A DNA stretch of 64,000 nucleotides. Source: Massiliimalia massiliensis (GTDB lineage Bacteria > Bacillota > Clostridia > Oscillospirales > Ruminococcaceae). How positions within the stretch are numbered: position 1 is the first letter of the stretch; each line of letters opens with the position of its first letter. Under the pieces are notes generated by a model. It was not told where the DNA came from, ran no database searches, and saw nothing but the letters and a program-made list of their open reading frames with translations. Position numbers and translations under genes: made by a program. The stretch covers positions 744,001 through 808,000 of the forward strand of contig NZ_FUHT01000003.1 in NCBI RefSeq assembly GCF_900155615.1, read 5' to 3'. Shown here piece after piece: positions 53,248-61,972 of this stretch.

Positions 53248-54049
53248 ACTGCCTGCTTTTCCGTACATTGTATGGATGGTTGCATTTATTGTCGTCCCGC
53301 TGTTTCTGGTGGTTTACTTTGCGTTTACCTCGGAAGAGGGCGGGTTTACCCTTGACAACCTTGTCAAGATCAGCCAGTATACGCCGATCTTTGTTAAATC
53401 CATTAACCTTGCAATTATCGCTACCCTGATCTGTTTTGTCCTGGCTTATCCGATTGCATATATTTTGTCCCGTTCGACAGAACGCTACCAGCGTACCATG
53501 ATCCTCCTGGTCATGCTGCCGATGTGGATGAACTTTTTGCTGCGTACCTATGGCTGGATGACTTTGCTGGAAAATGAGGGGTTGATCAACAAATTTCTGG
53601 GGCTCCTACATATCGGGCCGTTCCAGATGATCAACACCGCCGGTGCGGTGGTGCTCGGGATGGTTTATAACTATCTCCCGTTTATGATCCTGCCCCTTTA
53701 CTCCGTGATGGCGAAGATTGACCAGTCGATGATCGAAGCAGCACAGGATTTGGGCTGCAATGCGGTCAAGGTAATTATTAAAGTACTGATGCCGCTGAGC
53801 CTACCGGGAATTATTACCGGGGTAACTATGGTGTTTGTACCGAGTGTTTCCACATTTGTTATTTCCAGAATGCTGGGCGGCGGTCAGAATATGCTGATCG
53901 GGGATTTGATTGAGCAGCAGTTCATCGGCAGCACCTATAACCCCTATGTCGGTTCTGCGATGTCGTTGATCCTGATGGTGATTATGCTGGTGATTATGGG
54001 AATTATGAGTTCCTTTGACGATGATGAAATGGAGGGGCTTGTAATATGA
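53237..54049 (+). CDS. potB: Spermidine/putrescine ABC transporter permease PotB
   Basis: A 270-aa permease with six membrane segments. It carries the EAA loop that docks on PotA ([20 protein letters not shown] followed by [10 protein letters not shown]). The GTG start lies within the end of potA, with an AAAGGAG site upstream, so translation is coupled. It pairs with PotC to form the channel for polyamines handed over by PotD. Length and segment pattern are normal for PotB. Confidence 0.93.
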   Translation: MKNKLPAFPYIVWMVAFIVVPLFLVVYFAFTSEEGGFTLDNLVKISQYTPIFVKSINLAIIATLICFVLAYPIAYILSRSTERYQRTMILLVMLPMWMNFLLRTYGWMTLLENEGLINKFLGLLHIGPFQMINTAGAVVLGMVYNYLPFMILPLYSVMAKIDQSMIEAAQDLGCNAVKVIIKVLMPLSLPGIITGVTMVFVPSVSTFVISRMLGGGQNMLIGDLIEQQFIGSTYNPYVGSAMSLILMVIMLVIMGIMSSFDDDEMEGLVI

Positions 54050-54846
54050 AGAAAGCTGTTACCAAGGGCTATGTCCTTCTGATTTTATTGTTTTTGTATG
54101 CACCGATCTTTGTTTTGATCGCTTTTTCCTTCAATGAGTCCAAAAGCCGAGCCAACTTTACCGGCTTTACCTTCCATTGGTATGAGGAGCTCTTTAAGGA
54201 CAACCTGATCATGACTTCCCTGGGGAATACTCTCTTAATCGCAGTGCTCGCCTCTGTGTTTGCAACTATCCTGGGAACGGCGGCGGCGCTGGGGATCAAG
54301 AATATGAAAAAACGGGCGCGCAGCGTCTGCATGAATGTTACCTATATGCCGGTCATTAATCCGGAAATTGTCATGGGTATTTCCATGATGCTTTTGTTTG
54401 TGTTTATCTGCCAAATGTTTGACTGGGAGCTGGGGATGATCACAGTATTGATCGCGCATATTACCTTTTGTGTACCTTATGTAATTCTCAATGTCCTTCC
54501 GAAGCTGCGGCAGATGGATCAAAACACCTATGAGGCTGCGCTGGATCTCGGCTGTACGCCGTTTTCCGCCTTCTTCAAGGTGGTAATTCCGGAAATCCTG
54601 CCGGGAATTATGTCCGGCTTTTTGATGGCGTTTACCTTTTCGCTGGACGATTTTATTATCACTTATTTTACAAACGGCAGTTCCTTCCAGACCTTGCCGG
54701 TCACCATCTATGCGATGACCCGGAAAAAGGTCAATCCTAAGATCAATGCCCTTTCAACCATTCTGTTTTTGGCGGTTCTGATTTTACTGATTGTGATGAA
54801 TGTCCGTCAGGCCCGTTCTGAGAAAAACAAGGAAAAACAACGATGA
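54046..54846 (+). CDS. potC: Spermidine/putrescine ABC transporter permease PotC
   Basis: A 266-aa permease with six membrane segments and the EAA loop (YEAALDLGCTPFSAFFKVVI followed by PEILPGIMSG). The NFTGFTFHWYEELF segment after helix 1 and FSLDDFIITYF near helix 5 are typical of PotC. The start overlaps the potB stop by four bases (ATGA). It completes the transmembrane pore of the polyamine importer. Confidence 0.93.
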   Translation: MKKAVTKGYVLLILLFLYAPIFVLIAFSFNESKSRANFTGFTFHWYEELFKDNLIMTSLGNTLLIAVLASVFATILGTAAALGIKNMKKRARSVCMNVTYMPVINPEIVMGISMMLLFVFICQMFDWELGMITVLIAHITFCVPYVILNVLPKLRQMDQNTYEAALDLGCTPFSAFFKVVIPEILPGIMSGFLMAFTFSLDDFIITYFTNGSSFQTLPVTIYAMTRKKVNPKINALSTILFLAVLILLIVMNVRQARSEKNKEKQR

Positions 54847-54861
54847 AAGGGGATGCTGTGA

Positions 54862-56028
54862 TTGAAAAAGTGGGTGACGATTCTCACCGCTGTCCTGCTG
54901 TGCTTTACCTGCCTTCAGGTATCTGCGCTGGATGTGCGGGCGGAGGATACTGTTACAATTAAGGTCTACAACTGGGGAGAATATATCTCCGACGGCAGTG
55001 ATGATTCGATGGACGTCATCAAGGAATTTGAAGCGCAGTATCCGGGCATTAAGGTCAGTTATACGACCTATGCGACGAATGAAGAACTCTATGCGAAGCT
55101 GCGCAGCGGTTCTGCAAGCTATGACGTGATCGTTCCGTCAGACTATATGATTTCCAGGATGATTGCGGAGGATATGCTGGAACCTCTTGACTTTTCAAAT
55201 ATTCCGAACTTTGCTGATATTGACGATACCTTCAAAAATCCGCAGTATGACCCGGAGAATGAGTATTCTGTACCATACACCTGGGGAACAGTAGGCATCA
55301 TCTACAATACGACGATGGTAGAAGGAACGGTTGATAGCTGGGAGGTGCTGTGGGATCCGCAGTACACAGGCCAGATTCTAATGTTCAACAACAGCCGGGA
55401 TGCATTTGGAATTGCGGAAAAGCTGCTGGGCTTTTCACAGAATACCACGGATGTGAAGGAGCTGGAGCAGGCTGCGGAGAAGCTGAAAGAGCAGAAGATG
55501 GTACTCCAGGCTTATGTTATGGATGAAATCTTTGATAAGATGTCCAACGGCGAGGCGGCGCTGGCTCCCTATTACGCGGGGGACTTCTTCATTATGCAGG
55601 AGGACAATCCGGATCTTGCCTTTGCTGTTCCGAAAGAGGGTACCAATCTCTTTGTAGATGCGATGGTCATTCCGAAGGGAACGGAGCATAAGAAAGAGGC
55701 GGAAACCTTTATCAACTTTATGCTGGAGCCGGATATCGGCTTGGCAAACATTGAGTTTATCGGCTATTCTACGCCGCTCAAAACCGTTAAATCCATGCTT
55801 GACGAAGAGGTTCTAAACGATGGGATTTCTTACCCCTCGCAGGAGATTCTTGACAAGTGCGAAAGCTTTGTCAACCTTCCGGATGAACTAAACCGCTATA
55901 TGGATGAACTTTGGGTGGATATCCGCGCTTCAGGCAGTTCATCGGTCATTGAACTGATCTTCCTGTTTGCTGTGATCCTGGGACTGGGTGGTGCGCTGAT
56001 TATCTATCTCCGCCGCCGGAACCGGTAA
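54862..56028 (+). CDS. potD: Spermidine/putrescine-binding protein PotD with C-terminal membrane anchor
   Basis: A 388-aa substrate-binding protein. An N-terminal signal peptide (about 1-27, ending ALDVRA) has no lipobox cysteine. The mature part begins IKVYNWGEYISDG, the PotD hallmark, with further family signatures SYDVIVPSDYM, VPYTWGTVGIIYN and MLEPDIGLANIEFIGYSTP. The far C-terminus, about residues 358-383 (SVIELIFLFAVILGLGGALI), is a membrane helix followed by RRRNR. So the protein is held to the membrane from its C-terminal end rather than by a lipid. The TTG start has AAGGGGATG upstream. It is the last gene of potABCD and precedes a terminator. Confidence 0.93.
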   Translation: MKKWVTILTAVLLCFTCLQVSALDVRAEDTVTIKVYNWGEYISDGSDDSMDVIKEFEAQYPGIKVSYTTYATNEELYAKLRSGSASYDVIVPSDYMISRMIAEDMLEPLDFSNIPNFADIDDTFKNPQYDPENEYSVPYTWGTVGIIYNTTMVEGTVDSWEVLWDPQYTGQILMFNNSRDAFGIAEKLLGFSQNTTDVKELEQAAEKLKEQKMVLQAYVMDEIFDKMSNGEAALAPYYAGDFFIMQEDNPDLAFAVPKEGTNLFVDAMVIPKGTEHKKEAETFINFMLEPDIGLANIEFIGYSTPLKTVKSMLDEEVLNDGISYPSQEILDKCESFVNLPDELNRYMDELWVDIRASGSSSVIELIFLFAVILGLGGALIIYLRRRNR

Positions 56029-56059
56029 AGAGCGCCAATGTAAAATTATGCTTATTAGG

Positions 56060-56096
56060 GCCGGGACAGGTTTTTACGAAAACCTGTCCCGGCTTT
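56060..56096 (+). terminator. Terminator of the pot operon
   Basis: GCCGGGACAGGTTTT (56060-56074) pairs with AAAACCTGTCCCGGC (56079-56093) in a 15-bp perfect stem with a 4-base loop, followed by TTTG. Confidence 0.9.
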
Positions 56097-56123
56097 GCTG
56101 TGTAAAGCTTTTGCTTCATTTCA

Positions 56124-56308
56124 TTTAACATGACTTTACAAATATGCTCTAAAATGAACGAAATGGAAGGCGAAATTGGATTTTGGAGAAGCAAAAGGCA
56201 TTTTACAATAGATTTTTGTCCGCCGCAAAGGGCTTTTGCGGTTTAACATCGATTTAACCTAAATTATACCGAAACATGCTTTCTGAAGAAAAACAAATCC
56301 CTTATAAT
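56124..56308 (+). promoter_or_regulatory. pst promoter region with Pho-box repeats
   Basis: Two pairs of TTTAACA-like repeats with 11-bp period: TTTAACA (56124-56130) with TTTACAA (56135-56141), and TTTAACA (56242-56248) with TTTAACC (56253-56259). They match the TTAACA direct-repeat sites of Gram-positive PhoP. The -10 TATAAT is at 56303-56308 with no consensus -35, as expected for a PhoP-activated promoter. No phoPR genes are recognised beside it. The rest of this 346-bp gap holds only the pot terminator. Confidence 0.65.
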
Positions 56309-56374
56309 AATACTCGTAGCAAACAAGTAAAATAAAATTTGAAAATGAATTCTACGAAAGGGTAGGGATTTATC

Positions 56375-57265
56375 ATGAAATTAAAAAAAGTAGGTATTTT
56401 TGCTTTGACTGCTGTTCTGTCATTAGGACTGCTTGCAGGCTGCGGAGAAGAAAAAACAGATAACACGAGCACACCGGAAGCTTCTTCTGATTCCAGTGCT
56501 GCTTCAGAGGAAAACGGCACTGTTGATTTGGGCGGAGCAAAGATCACCATGTCCGGTTCCACTTCTATGGAAAAATTCTGCTCTGCTTTGACGGAAGCAT
56601 TTAACGCTGACTGCAACGCAATGGCAACCGCAGAATACACCGGTTCCGGCGCTGGGATCGAAGCGGTCACTGCTGGAACAGTAGATATCGGAAACGCTTC
56701 CAGAGCATTAAAGGATGAGGAAAAGGCGAACGGCCTTGCTGAAAACATTGTAGCAATTGACGGGATCGCGGTAGTAGTTGATAAGGAAAATACTGTTGCA
56801 GACCTGACAAAGGATCAGCTGATCAGCATCTATAAAGGAGAAATCACCAACTGGAAAGATCTCGGCGGAAAAGACGAAGCGATTGTTGTAATCGGCCGTG
56901 AGGCAGGCTCCGGCACCCGCGGCGCGTTTGAAGAACTGCTTGAAGTCGAGGACGCTTGCAAGTATGCACAGGAGGTTGATTCTACCGGCGGCGTGATGGC
57001 AAAGGTTGCGGCAACCCCGGGCGCAATCGGATATGTGTCCCTGGATGTCATCGACGATACTGTTAACACTGTCAAATTGGAAGGCGTAGAAGCGACCGAA
57101 GAAAATATCAAATCCGGCGACTACTTCCTCAGCCGTCCGTTTGTCATGGCTACCAAAGGTGAAATCTCGGAACAGAGCGAAGCGGTTCAGGCGTTGTTCG
57201 ACTACATCAACTCCGACAAGGGTCAGGAAATCATTGCTAAGGTTGGCCTGATCTCTGCAAAATAG
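56375..57265 (+). CDS. pstS: Phosphate-binding lipoprotein PstS
   Basis: A 296-aa phosphate receptor on the outside of the cell membrane. The lipoprotein signal MKLKKVGIFALTAVLSLGLL ends in LAGC, so C23 should be lipidated. A short acidic linker precedes the phosphate-binding domain, with the expected MSGSTSMEKF, SGAGIEAVTAGTVDIGNASR and GREAGSGTRGAFEELL phosphate-contact loops. It is first in pstSCAB-phoU behind Pho-box repeats. A hairpin after the gene likely lets most transcripts stop here, giving more receptor than transporter. Confidence 0.95.
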   Translation: MKLKKVGIFALTAVLSLGLLAGCGEEKTDNTSTPEASSDSSAASEENGTVDLGGAKITMSGSTSMEKFCSALTEAFNADCNAMATAEYTGSGAGIEAVTAGTVDIGNASRALKDEEKANGLAENIVAIDGIAVVVDKENTVADLTKDQLISIYKGEITNWKDLGGKDEAIVVIGREAGSGTRGAFEELLEVEDACKYAQEVDSTGGVMAKVAATPGAIGYVSLDVIDDTVNTVKLEGVEATEENIKSGDYFLSRPFVMATKGEISEQSEAVQALFDYINSDKGQEIIAKVGLISAK

Positions 57266-57322
57266 GGGATACGTTCCAATAACTAATCAATTCGAGAACA
57301 TAAAAATATCAGTCCTTTCTGA

Positions 57323-57358
57323 GATATCCTCAAGATTTGCTACTCTTGAGGATATTTT
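57323..57358 (+). terminator. Attenuating hairpin between pstS and pstC
   Basis: GATATCCTCAAGA (57323-57335) pairs with TCTTGAGGATATT (57344-57356), 12 bp plus flanks, then TTTTG. It should allow partial read-through into pstC. Confidence 0.75.
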
Positions 57359-57394
57359 GCTAGAAGGGCAGCGGAAAAGAGGGAGACAGGTTCT

Positions 57395-58348
57395 ATGGAG
57401 GCTCCATCAAAGACCAAAAAGCAATTTTCAATCATAGGAAGCCATAAAACAAAATCAGTGGTAGAAGTTACAGCCAATATCATCTTTATCGTCTGTGCGT
57501 TTGTAGCAATCATTGCAGTGCTCGCAATCACCGTTTATATGATCTATTCCGGCGCGCCTGCGCTTTTTAAAGTAGGAATACTGGATATCCTGTTCGGCAC
57601 CACCTGGGCGCCGACTGCCGAGGATCCAAGCTTTGGGATTTTGTACATTATTTTGACCTCGATTGTCGGCACGGCACTCGCGATCCTGATCGGTGTGCCG
57701 ATTGCACTGATGACCGCTATTTTTCTCTCTGAGATTGCGAATACCAAGCTTGCCGCAATTGTTCGGCCCGCGGTAGAGCTTTTGGCGGGAATTCCCTCTG
57801 TAGTCTATGGACTGCTTGGAATCCTGATGGTCAATCCGGTAATCTATAAACTGGAAAAGTTTATTTTCAAAGACGATCCGAATCATCAGTTTACCGGTGG
57901 GGCAAACCTGTTGTCCGCCGTCCTGGTGCTGGCGATTATGATTCTGCCGACAGTCATTAACATCAGCGAAACCTCGCTGCGTTCTGTCCCGCAGGACTAT
58001 CGAAATTCTTCCCTGGCACTGGGTGCAAGCAAGATACAGACCATTTTTAAGGTTACTGTGCCGGCGGCGAAATCCGGGATTATTACCGGAATTGTGCTGG
58101 GAATCGGGCGCGCGCTGGGGGAAGCGATGGCCATTGTGCTGGTCTGCGGAAACTCTATCAATTTCCCGCTGCCATTTAACTCTGTTCGGACGCTGACCAC
58201 TGCGATTGTATCTGAAATGGGATATGCCGGAGGACTGCATCGTGAGGTTCTCTTTACGATTGGCTTGGTGCTATTTGCCTTTATTATGGTAATCAATATC
58301 CTGTTAAGTACAGTGCTGAAAAAAGGGGGCAAAAAGGATGACAAATAG
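57395..58348 (+). CDS. pstC: Phosphate ABC transporter permease PstC
   Basis: A 317-aa permease with six membrane segments and a cytoplasmic N-terminal stretch of about 30 residues. It shows the PstC order: SAPTAEDPSFGILYIILTSI-like region after helix 1, ELLAGIPSVVYGLLG, the EAA-type SLALGASKIQTIFKVTVPAA and GRALGEAMAIVLVCGN. It overlaps pstA by 11 bases. GAGGGAG precedes the ATG. With PstA it forms the channel of the high-affinity phosphate importer. Confidence 0.94.
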   Translation: MEAPSKTKKQFSIIGSHKTKSVVEVTANIIFIVCAFVAIIAVLAITVYMIYSGAPALFKVGILDILFGTTWAPTAEDPSFGILYIILTSIVGTALAILIGVPIALMTAIFLSEIANTKLAAIVRPAVELLAGIPSVVYGLLGILMVNPVIYKLEKFIFKDDPNHQFTGGANLLSAVLVLAIMILPTVINISETSLRSVPQDYRNSSLALGASKIQTIFKVTVPAAKSGIITGIVLGIGRALGEAMAIVLVCGNSINFPLPFNSVRTLTTAIVSEMGYAGGLHREVLFTIGLVLFAFIMVINILLSTVLKKGGKKDDK

Positions 58349-59207
58349 CGTGAGTATCTATGATAAAAAGAAACGCCCCGGCGATATGGCGCTGTTGATT
58401 GTAATTTATATCTGTGCTTTTCTGGCAGTGCTGCTGTTAGTTGGGATCATAGGCTATGTCGTTTACCGTGGGATTTCTGTGGTTGACTGGCAATTTATTT
58501 CAACCGCTCAGAGCGCCCTGAACGAAACCTTTGGAATCCTGCCGAATATCATTAACACGCTCTATATCATTGTGATTACCCTGTTGATTGCTACCCCGGT
58601 TGGGATTGGCTCGGCCATTTATCTGACCGAATATTCCAAGGGCGGGCGTCTGGTACGCCTGATCGAATTTACAACAGAAACACTGTCCGGAATCCCTTCC
58701 ATCATTTTCGGACTGTTCGGAATGGTGTTTTTCGGGACAGTGCTGCGTCTTGGCTTTTCGATTCTCTGCGGAGCGCTGACCCTGACCATCATGATTCTGC
58801 CAATCATTACCCGGACGACACAGGAAGCTTTGAAAACTGTTCCGGAAAGCTATCGCACCGGAGCACTTGGAATCGGCGCGACCAAATGGTATATGATCCG
58901 TACCATTATCCTGCCGAGCGCTATGCCGGGAATTGTGACCGGAGTAATCCTTTCCATCGGGAGAATTGTCGGGGAATCGGCAGCCCTCCTCTTTACGGCA
59001 GGAAGTGCTTTTCTGATGCCGAACAACTGGCTGACCCATCCGATGACCTCGGGCGGTACCTTGACGATCCAGATGTATCTGAGCATGACCAAGGCGCAGT
59101 ATGACAATGCATTCGGAATTGCGCTGGTACTGATTATCATTGTACTGGGCATTAACCTGCTGACAAAGCTTTTGAGCAGGAAGCTGGACGTAAGCCGGAA
59201 AAGCTGA
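58338..59207 (+). CDS. pstA: Phosphate ABC transporter permease PstA
   Basis: A 289-aa permease with six membrane segments. ATPVGIGSAIYLTEYSKGGR, ETLSGIPSIIFGLFGMVFFG and the EAA-type ALGIGATKWYMIRTIILPSA followed by GRIVGESAALLFTAGS identify PstA. The start lies inside the end of pstC with an AGGATG-type site, so the two permease subunits are translated together. Confidence 0.94.
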   Translation: MTNSVSIYDKKKRPGDMALLIVIYICAFLAVLLLVGIIGYVVYRGISVVDWQFISTAQSALNETFGILPNIINTLYIIVITLLIATPVGIGSAIYLTEYSKGGRLVRLIEFTTETLSGIPSIIFGLFGMVFFGTVLRLGFSILCGALTLTIMILPIITRTTQEALKTVPESYRTGALGIGATKWYMIRTIILPSAMPGIVTGVILSIGRIVGESAALLFTAGSAFLMPNNWLTHPMTSGGTLTIQMYLSMTKAQYDNAFGIALVLIIIVLGINLLTKLLSRKLDVSRKS

Positions 59208-59272
59208 TTATTGCCGGTTCGTTGCGATTGACCGAAAAGCTGTGATGAGTGAAGAAAGGAATGGTCATAGAA

Positions 59273-60049
59273 ATGACAGAACAAGTAGGAAAAGAACAAG
59301 TGAAAATTCATGTAGAGCATCTCAATCTTTTTTATGGCTCCAACCATGCGCTGAAAGATGTTAATATGGATATCCTGGAGAATAAAATCACCGCATTTAT
59401 CGGGCCGTCCGGATGCGGGAAATCAACCTTTTTAAAGACGCTGAACCGGATGAACGACCTGGTTCCGAATGTGTCAATTGACGGAACAGTTGAGCTGGAC
59501 GGAGAAAATATCTTTTCACCGCGTGTGGACACCACCCTTCTTCGGAAGAAAATCGGGATGGTATTCCAGCAGCCGAATCCCTTTCCGATGAGCGTGTATG
59601 ACAACATCGCCTACGGGCCGAGAATCCATGGCATCCGTTCCAAGGTGAAGCTGGATGAAATCGTAGAAAAAAGCCTGCGCAGCGCGGCGATCTTTGATGA
59701 GGTCAAAGACCGGATGAAAAAATCGGCTCTTGGTCTTTCGGGCGGACAGCAGCAGAGGCTGTGCATTGCCAGGGCGTTGGCGGTAGAGCCGGAGGTTCTG
59801 CTGATGGACGAACCTACCTCTGCACTGGATCCAATTTCGACCCTGAAAATTGAAGAGCTGATGGAAGGGCTGAAGAAGGACTATACCGTGGCGATTGTGA
59901 CCCATAATATGCAGCAGGCAACTCGTATTGCCGATTATACCGCGTTCTTCCTGGTGGGAGAGATGGTGGAGTTTGGCACGACAGAGCAGATTTTCTCCAT
60001 GCCAGGGGACAAACGCACCGAGGATTACATTACCGGACGGTTTGGATAA
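59273..60049 (+). CDS. pstB: Phosphate ABC transporter ATPase PstB
   Basis: A 258-aa ATPase with Walker [22 protein letters not shown]-loop [20 protein letters not shown], signature [20 protein letters not shown], Walker [12 protein letters not shown] and switch VTHNMQQA. All are characteristic of PstB. ATG 59273 gives the normal length; the AGAAAGGA site is about 12 bases upstream. In-frame starts at 59249 (GTG) and 59261 (ATG) would lengthen it by eight or four residues and cannot be ruled out. It energises phosphate import and precedes phoU by 24 bases. Confidence 0.94.
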   Translation: MTEQVGKEQVKIHVEHLNLFYGSNHALKDVNMDILENKITAFIGPSGCGKSTFLKTLNRMNDLVPNVSIDGTVELDGENIFSPRVDTTLLRKKIGMVFQQPNPFPMSVYDNIAYGPRIHGIRSKVKLDEIVEKSLRSAAIFDEVKDRMKKSALGLSGGQQQRLCIARALAVEPEVLLMDEPTSALDPISTLKIEELMEGLKKDYTVAIVTHNMQQATRIADYTAFFLVGEMVEFGTTEQIFSMPGDKRTEDYITGRFG

Positions 60050-60073
60050 AAGTGAAGCAGAGGAGGAATCAGA

Positions 60074-60736
60074 ATGGCCGCAAGACCAACATTTGACCAT
60101 GAGCTGGAACAGCTAAACACTGACCTGATCCGGATGGGCGCCCTGGTGGAGGAAGCGATTGAGAAGGTAGTTTCCGCATTTCAGAATGAGGACTATCAAC
60201 TGGCGAAATCTATTGTGGAGCACGATAGGCAGATCAATGAAATTGAAAAGATTATTGAATCGCGGAGCCTGTCCCTGATGCTCCGCCAGCAGCCGGTAGC
60301 GGGTGATCTGAGGCTGGTTTCTACCGCCTTAAAGGTTGTGACCGATATGGAACGGATCGGAGACCAGGCCGCGGATATAGCAGAGCTGATCCTGCATATC
60401 AAGGGTCCGCATATCTATGAGGTGGTACAGCATATCCCGGATATGGCGAAGAATACAAAACAGATGGTACACGATGCGATCCGGGCTTTTGTAGACCGCG
60501 ACTTGGAGCTGGCCGGAGAGGTTGTCCGGCAGGATGATACCGTAGACGACCTATTTAACAAGGTAAAAGCTGAGGTTGTGAAGATCATGAAAACGGAAAA
60601 CGCTCCGGTGGATCATGGAATTGATTTTTTGATGATTGCCAAGTATCTGGAACGGATCGGAGACCACGCCGTCAATATCTGCGAATGGCTTGAGTTTCGG
60701 CAGACCGGAACGATCAATCAGACGCGGCTTTTATAA
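60074..60736 (+). CDS. phoU: Phosphate signalling regulator PhoU
   Basis: A 220-aa protein with the double three-helix-bundle PhoU fold. The two metal-binding repeats are recognisable: ALKVVTDMERIGDQAADIAE and FLMIAKYLERIGDHAVNICE, each with the ERIGD core. PhoU links the PstSCAB transporter to control of the Pho response and restrains phosphate uptake. An AGAGGAG site precedes the ATG. It ends the pst operon before a terminator. Confidence 0.95.
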   Translation: MAARPTFDHELEQLNTDLIRMGALVEEAIEKVVSAFQNEDYQLAKSIVEHDRQINEIEKIIESRSLSLMLRQQPVAGDLRLVSTALKVVTDMERIGDQAADIAELILHIKGPHIYEVVQHIPDMAKNTKQMVHDAIRAFVDRDLELAGEVVRQDDTVDDLFNKVKAEVVKIMKTENAPVDHGIDFLMIAKYLERIGDHAVNICEWLEFRQTGTINQTRLL

Positions 60737-60780
60737 GATTGCCGGCAAGCCTGTTTGGAAATGACTGGTATGCTCGGCTT

Positions 60781-60830
60781 ATCAAAACTCCCTCTTGATC
60801 TCATCGGATCAGACGGGAGTTTTTGATTTT
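60781..60830 (+). terminator. Terminator of the pst operon
   Basis: ATCAAAACTCCC (60781-60792) pairs with GGGAGTTTTTGAT (60815-60827), enclosing a smaller TGATC/GATCA stem; a T-rich stretch follows. Confidence 0.85.
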
Positions 60831-60887
60831 GTGAAACTATTTTCAGTAAGAAATTTATAAAGTTTTCTTAAGCTTCCTGTTATTTTA

Positions 60888-60916
60888 TTGTCATCATAAT
60901 CGGGAAATGCTATAAT
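60888..60916 (+). promoter_or_regulatory. Promoter of the DUF368 gene
   Basis: -35 TTGTCA (60888-60893), 17-bp spacer, and an extended -10 TGCTATAAT (TATAAT 60911-60916). A second, weaker TTGACA lies at about 60926. Confidence 0.75.
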
Positions 60917-61010
60917 GGGTTTAATTTGACAGGTTTTGGAAAGAGCAGATAATAGAATTAGCCTGTCCGGGCTTTAAAGGAGGAATGGCTGGGAATCCAG
61001 TCAATCGTAT

Positions 61011-61883
61011 ATGAATTTTTTAAAACGTGTTTTTTATGGTGTAGTCATTGGCATTTCAAACGTGATTCCGGGGCTGAGCGGCGGGACAACAGCAGTAATT
61101 CTCAACATCTATGACCGGCTGATCGGTTCTATTTCCCGTTTGAGGAAGGAACCGAGGAAGAGCCTGTCTTTTCTTGTTCCTCTGGTGATTGGCGCGGCGC
61201 TTGCCATTATTGCCTGCAGCAACCTGATTTCTTACCTGCTCGACCAGCACTATATGATCATTAATTTTTTCTTTATCGGGATCATTCTCGGCAGTATCCC
61301 GATGATCTGGAAACGCGGAACAAAGGACGGGCTGAAGCCGTGGCATTTTATTCCCTGCCTTGTGACGTTCGGAATTATGATCTTTACTATCGTCGGGCCG
61401 TTTGACGCTTCTTCGGAAAGTGTGGTTACCACCCTTACGCCGTTTGTGTTTGTGCAGTTATTCCTGTGCAGTGCTATTGCAGCGGTCTGCATGATCATTC
61501 CGGGAATCAGCGGCAGCTTTGTGATGCTGCTCTTTGGGGTATATACTACGATTATGACCGCTGTATCTGATTTCAATTTTCTCCTTTTGCTGCCGATTGG
61601 ACTGGGTGCGCTGCTTGGTATTTTGATTGGTGCGAAAATGATTGATTTTTTGCTGCGCCGTTATCCGCAGGCCACCTATTTTTCCATTTTGGGACTGGTG
61701 CTCGGTTCAGGGCCGGTCTTATTCGGCAAAATCATAACCACCGGAAATTTTCGGTTCGGCATGCCGCTTGCAGTTTCTGTTTTTGTTTTGATTATCGGTA
61801 TTGCTATTGTCCTTGTCTTTGACAGCAGATGGCTGAGAGAAAAATTAGAGGGAAGAAATCGTCAAAAAGTAACAAAAATATAA
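61011..61883 (+). CDS. DUF368 membrane protein, probable undecaprenyl-phosphate translocase
   Basis: A 290-aa protein with eight or more membrane segments. The DUF368 motif appears twice in inverted halves, SNVIPGLSGGTTA near residue 17 and CMIIPGISGSFVM near residue 163. Proteins of this family (PopT) have recently been shown to recycle the undecaprenyl-phosphate carrier across the membrane for wall synthesis. The ATG 61011 has an unusual leader: the AAAGGAGGA site is about 25 bases upstream, separated by a small GGCTGG/CCAGTC hairpin that would bring it into range. No other start is in frame after the upstream stop. It has its own promoter. Confidence 0.87.
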   Translation: MNFLKRVFYGVVIGISNVIPGLSGGTTAVILNIYDRLIGSISRLRKEPRKSLSFLVPLVIGAALAIIACSNLISYLLDQHYMIINFFFIGIILGSIPMIWKRGTKDGLKPWHFIPCLVTFGIMIFTIVGPFDASSESVVTTLTPFVFVQLFLCSAIAAVCMIIPGISGSFVMLLFGVYTTIMTAVSDFNFLLLLPIGLGALLGILIGAKMIDFLLRRYPQATYFSILGLVLGSGPVLFGKIITTGNFRFGMPLAVSVFVLIIGIAIVLVFDSRWLREKLEGRNRQKVTKI

Positions 61884-61902
61884 ATTGTTTATAGTTCTTT
61901 CA

Positions 61903-61931
61903 TTGTTTTTCTGTTTCCGCAATGCTATAAT
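61903..61931 (+). promoter_or_regulatory. Promoter of the unknown membrane protein gene
   Basis: -35 TTGTTT (61903-61908), 17-bp spacer, extended -10 TGCTATAAT (TATAAT 61926-61931). Confidence 0.72.
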
Positions 61932-61972
61932 AATTAAGTATTGTAAACGCCTTGAGGAGGAAACAGACCGTT

